Assembly: GCA_014529385.2 (NCBI GenBank)
Contig: CM043959.1
Span: 47,067,428-47,129,427 of the forward strand
Direction: 5' to 3'
Length of the DNA: 62,000 bases
Source of the DNA: Adiantum capillus-veneris
Taxonomy: Eukaryota; Streptophyta; Polypodiopsida; Polypodiales; Pteridaceae
Both the position numbers and the translations under genes were made by a program. Within the stretch, counting starts at the first letter, position 1. Each line of letters opens with the position of its first letter. Positions 59,406-62,000 of this stretch are shown in pieces. Under the pieces are notes generated by a model. The model had not been told where the DNA came from, did no database searches, and saw nothing but the letters and a program-made list of their open reading frames with translations.

Positions 59406-60944
59406 CCTTCTTGAAAGAGAGTGATCGTCCGCAATTTACACCATAACTGTAAAACAACTTTAGTTAGCTCAAAAATTCTCGAGGGTCATTTCGAGGGACA
59501 TTTAGTTTGCTCTTTTTGTTAAGGAGTTAGCTTCTCCTTTCGGCTCTTTTGATCAAGGAGTTACCTTCTCCTTTCGTCCACATCGGAACTCTTGATATTC
59601 CGGCGTAGTAAAATTAGCCATCACACCCAAACCGCACTGATCTTCCACGAGTGTCTTGATGCACTAAAATTACATACCCAAGCAATCTCATCCAATTAGG
59701 AATATTCAATAGTTGGCACATCACAATGCAACACAAATGCTCGCATATGCATGTTACAAGACATAGAAACATAAAGTCGCCAATGAACACTCCTCCCGCA
59801 TAACCTAACAAGGTCCGGGGCCGAGAGATATTCAACGACTCCCTCATCAATCCTCCCGCATAACCTAAAAAGGTCCGGGCTGGGAGATATAGAGACCTTT
59901 TACAACCAAACGCCCTCCAGACCGCAGCTTGCATCGTTTGGAGGTGCTGAGAGTAACCACTGCTCAGACTTCTTAATACTCCTCCCACATAACCATCCAG
60001 GTCCGGGACAGGAGTCACAACAACAATTATTTTACAAGCATACAACCAAACGCTCCCCAGGCATCGGCTTGCGTCGTTCCGAGGTTCAAACAATACCAAA
60101 ACAGTATTTCTCACTTGTCCACCCGGGAGTAAAATCACCAATCAATGAAACCAGTATTAAAACCAGAGTCAAACATTTCAAATCGGCACCAAGACAGGTT
60201 CAAAACATATACCATCCATTTCAAACACATTCCAAACAGGATCACCAAACAAGTTCAAACAAAACTCAAACTTAAAAAGCAATCTCAACATCAGCCGGGC
60301 TCAAAAAGTCGACTGACTTTCCATCATGAAACCTGGATCAAAAAATTAGGGTTAGGTTCATTCCATAGGGTCGTAGCCGAGCATAGCATGGTCCATCAGC
60401 TCTTGGACAAACAGTGTTTCTTTGACGGTGATGGTAGTCCCAGGACCCAAGGTAGCAATCGCACGGGACCTCCAAGGTCATCCGCTCGTGAAGAGACATC
60501 TACTGAGAGATGTCGATAAATCTCAAGCTATAATCTGCTAGGATTTCCATGGGAAGCATTTCAGGATACCCCACTCTGCCAGAAGTTGCACTCTGAAGGA
60601 AGATGTCAGAAACCATATAACTTCAGGCAAAATTTTTCTTGAAAGCTTGCAAAGTACTTGGGAGTATGCTGCTTGGTAGCTATTAACATCTGCATGGTAT
60701 TGTCTCTGAGAAGAACAGCAACTGAAACAAATCTTGGATCCTTCTCTTGCAAGTGATCTTAATGGCTTATGCCTTGTAAGACACGAGCGGTGAAGGCGGA
60801 AGCGCGTTCAATGCGCGATGAAGTAAGGGTGGGAGTGGCTAATAAGTCCGGGGTCGGAGGCCGAAGATACCTCAAATAAAATTCCAATAGCTCTATTTGC
60901 TCTTTTGTAGGACCGGTATGCTTTCAGAAAAACACACGCCTGAT
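59406..60944 (-). repeat. Interior of element E with hairpin-forming repeats
   Basis: Three copies of a block tcctcccgcataacc ... aggtccgggc ... gggag occur at 59791-59829, 59851-59888 and 59980-60015. CTCCC and GGGAG (or close variants) can pair to form a stem. A second block, caaccaaacgc then gcttgc and tcgttt, occurs at 59903-59945 and 60042-60084. No protein is predicted. Confidence 0.6.
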
Positions 60945-60955
60945 GCTTTGATACC
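60945..60955 (-). other. Primer binding site of element E
   Basis: Minus-strand GGTATCAAAGC, 2 bases from the LTR end, one base different from the core GGTATCAGAGC of the initiator-Met primer site. Confidence 0.6.
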
Positions 60956-60957
60956 TT

Positions 60958-61036
60958 TGTCACAAGACAGGCACCACGTGCCAATAGAAAAGAACACAGT
61001 GAACAGACTTTTAGCACTTCAATAACAACTAAAACT

Positions 61037-61080
<44 letters not shown>

Positions 61081-61476
61081 ACACGCGACGACACGGAGTG
61101 GTGAAATTCCACCCCAGAGAGTATTGGCCCCGAACCTTGGCACCCCTTTCGGTATTTCTTTATAATGCATCAACGCAGTACAAGCCAGTACTCCAAACTC
61201 TGCACCTTCTCTAGGAAGCATGCCAGAGAATGAGACCTAACCTCATATTTAAAGGCCCTTGGCCTAAAAAGCAATTACAGTGAAAAGCCTTCAAACTCAA
61301 AAGCATCTGGTCCAAAAGCAAAGCCAAAAAGTTGTCAGTGCATTTTACCGAAATCCGTACAGTCTTGTCACGTCAGCACCGCCAGTGTAAAAAGCGGAAA
61401 TCCGTACAGTTCTGCCACATCATCAACTAGTGTGATTTTCGGATATCTGCCACATCATCAGCCTACTTCGCAAGTT

Positions 61477-61528
<52 letters not shown>

Positions 61529-61635
61529 TCTTGCTTTATTTCCTTTATGTCGAATGGGGCTCCATCAGACAGGTCCCCATAAGTTGGTAGGACTTCTTCT
61601 TCTGTTACTTGTTCTTTTTAGGGTTTAGGCCCCTC
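60958..61635 (-). repeat. 5' LTR of element E
   Basis: Partner of 58783-59405, with an expanded GA tract (about 61037-61078) and GT tract (about 61482-61525). Confidence 0.8.
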
Positions 61636-62000
61636 GGCCGGCATCTGTAAGTTGGCTCCATTCTTCAGGGCTTTGACACATCAGCAGTTTTTTACAGGAG
61701 ACCCAGATTCTGTCTTGCCTCTTGATGAACCCTCTCCTCCTACCCCTGTCCCTCAGGCTTTGGAGGAGTATGCACCCATTTTAGATAATGCAGATTGATA
61801 GTGGTTCTCATCATAGTGCAGAGTGAGAGCCAAATATACTAGTAGCTCTTCCCACAAGGAGCAATTCGGACAAGTTACCGAAGTGGCTATTGGAGACCTT
61901 GCGAGATGAAGCGACTTCAAATTTTCCACCCGATTGCCCTGAAGCCGTTACTATACGACAATCTCAGTAACTTTGAATTGTTGAGGCAGATGGGACTTTA
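61636..62000 (+). pseudogene. copia linker, downstream of the nested element
   Basis: The plus strand encodes LPLDEPSPPTPVPQALEEYA at about 61717-61776 and, after stops, NSDKLPKWLLETLRDEA at 61860-61910. This is a Pro-rich linker of the kind found between copia integrase and reverse transcriptase. It continues the fragment at 58145-58782 and runs off the right edge, where reverse transcriptase would be expected. Confidence 0.55.

Larger units (their letters stand above)
58783..61635 (-). mobile_element. Short non-coding copia-like LTR element (E)
   Basis: Direct repeats of about 623 and 678 bp (58783-59405 and 60958-61635) bound a 1.55-kb interior with no retroelement proteins. In minus orientation the right repeat is followed by GGTATCAAAGC, a near-standard initiator-Met primer site, and the left repeat is preceded by a purine run (AAGAAGGGAGGGG). 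The copia pol fragment continues beyond it, so it is an insertion. No target duplication was identified and the right LTR boundary is uncertain. It resembles TRIM or LARD elements. Confidence 0.75.

Noticed and set aside
59614-60141. A 175-codon minus-strand frame inside element E
   Set aside because: It reads through the repeated hairpin blocks and shows no known domain; likely chance.
58778-61640. A target-site duplication around element E
   Set aside because: The bases flanking the two outer LTR ends (ggaga and ggccg) do not match, and the right LTR boundary is uncertain.

Overview
This is a gene-poor, repeat-saturated stretch of a large eukaryotic (plant) nuclear genome. It contains nested LTR retrotransposons, a CACTA transposon with spliceosomal introns, LINE and hAT relics, and very long GA/CT, CA/GT, TA and homopolymer tracts. 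The LINE-type reverse transcriptase and copia proteins recall elements of ferns or other seed-free plants. That taxonomic guess rests on recollection, not a search. I see no bacterial operon, rRNA, tRNA or CRISPR array, and no complete host gene. The only host-gene-like piece is one possible terminal exon near 56.3-56.6 kb.

Layout. 1-1150: LINE reverse-transcriptase 3' remnant (minus) holding a 229-bp MITE-like insert. 1250-23742: one very large minus-strand LTR element, with a 5' LTR at 22824-23742, a tRNA-Asp-type primer site, gag, zinc knuckle, protease, a long extra coiled-coil ORF, a polypurine tract and a 3' LTR at 1250-2162. It has no recognisable reverse transcriptase or integrase. 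A non-autonomous Ty1/copia element (4027-7230, TSD CTTGT) sits inside its extra ORF, and a CACTA transposon starts at 8899 inside the same ORF. 23842-27146: unassigned sequence with an 8-bp-TSD, hAT-like element (25910-26668). 27152-32683: a young, almost intact autonomous Ty1/copia element with seemingly identical LTRs and one nonsense codon. 32689-35150: extreme microsatellites, including a run of 59 G. 36230-38990: plus-strand gypsy relics. 38942-46620 and 52431-54240: two related minus-strand gypsy elements (B and C); the gag of C is split by about 5.8 kb of inserted DNA that carries a copia LTR and other fragments. 54241-57240: mostly featureless, with the candidate host exon. 57740-62000: plus-strand copia pol fragment, interrupted by a short non-coding LTR element (58783-61635) in the opposite orientation.

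How the parts relate. The copia element at 4027-7230 lacks integrase and reverse transcriptase and has lost its protease active site. It shares primer site, leader blocks and polypurine tract with the autonomous copia at 27152-32683, so it looks like a parasite of that family. The large gypsy-type element likewise has gag and protease but would need polymerase and integrase in trans. Its distinctive parts are an extra ORF of roughly 1,180 codons in the env position and a repeated palindrome in its leader. I regard that element as the best candidate here for something undescribed.
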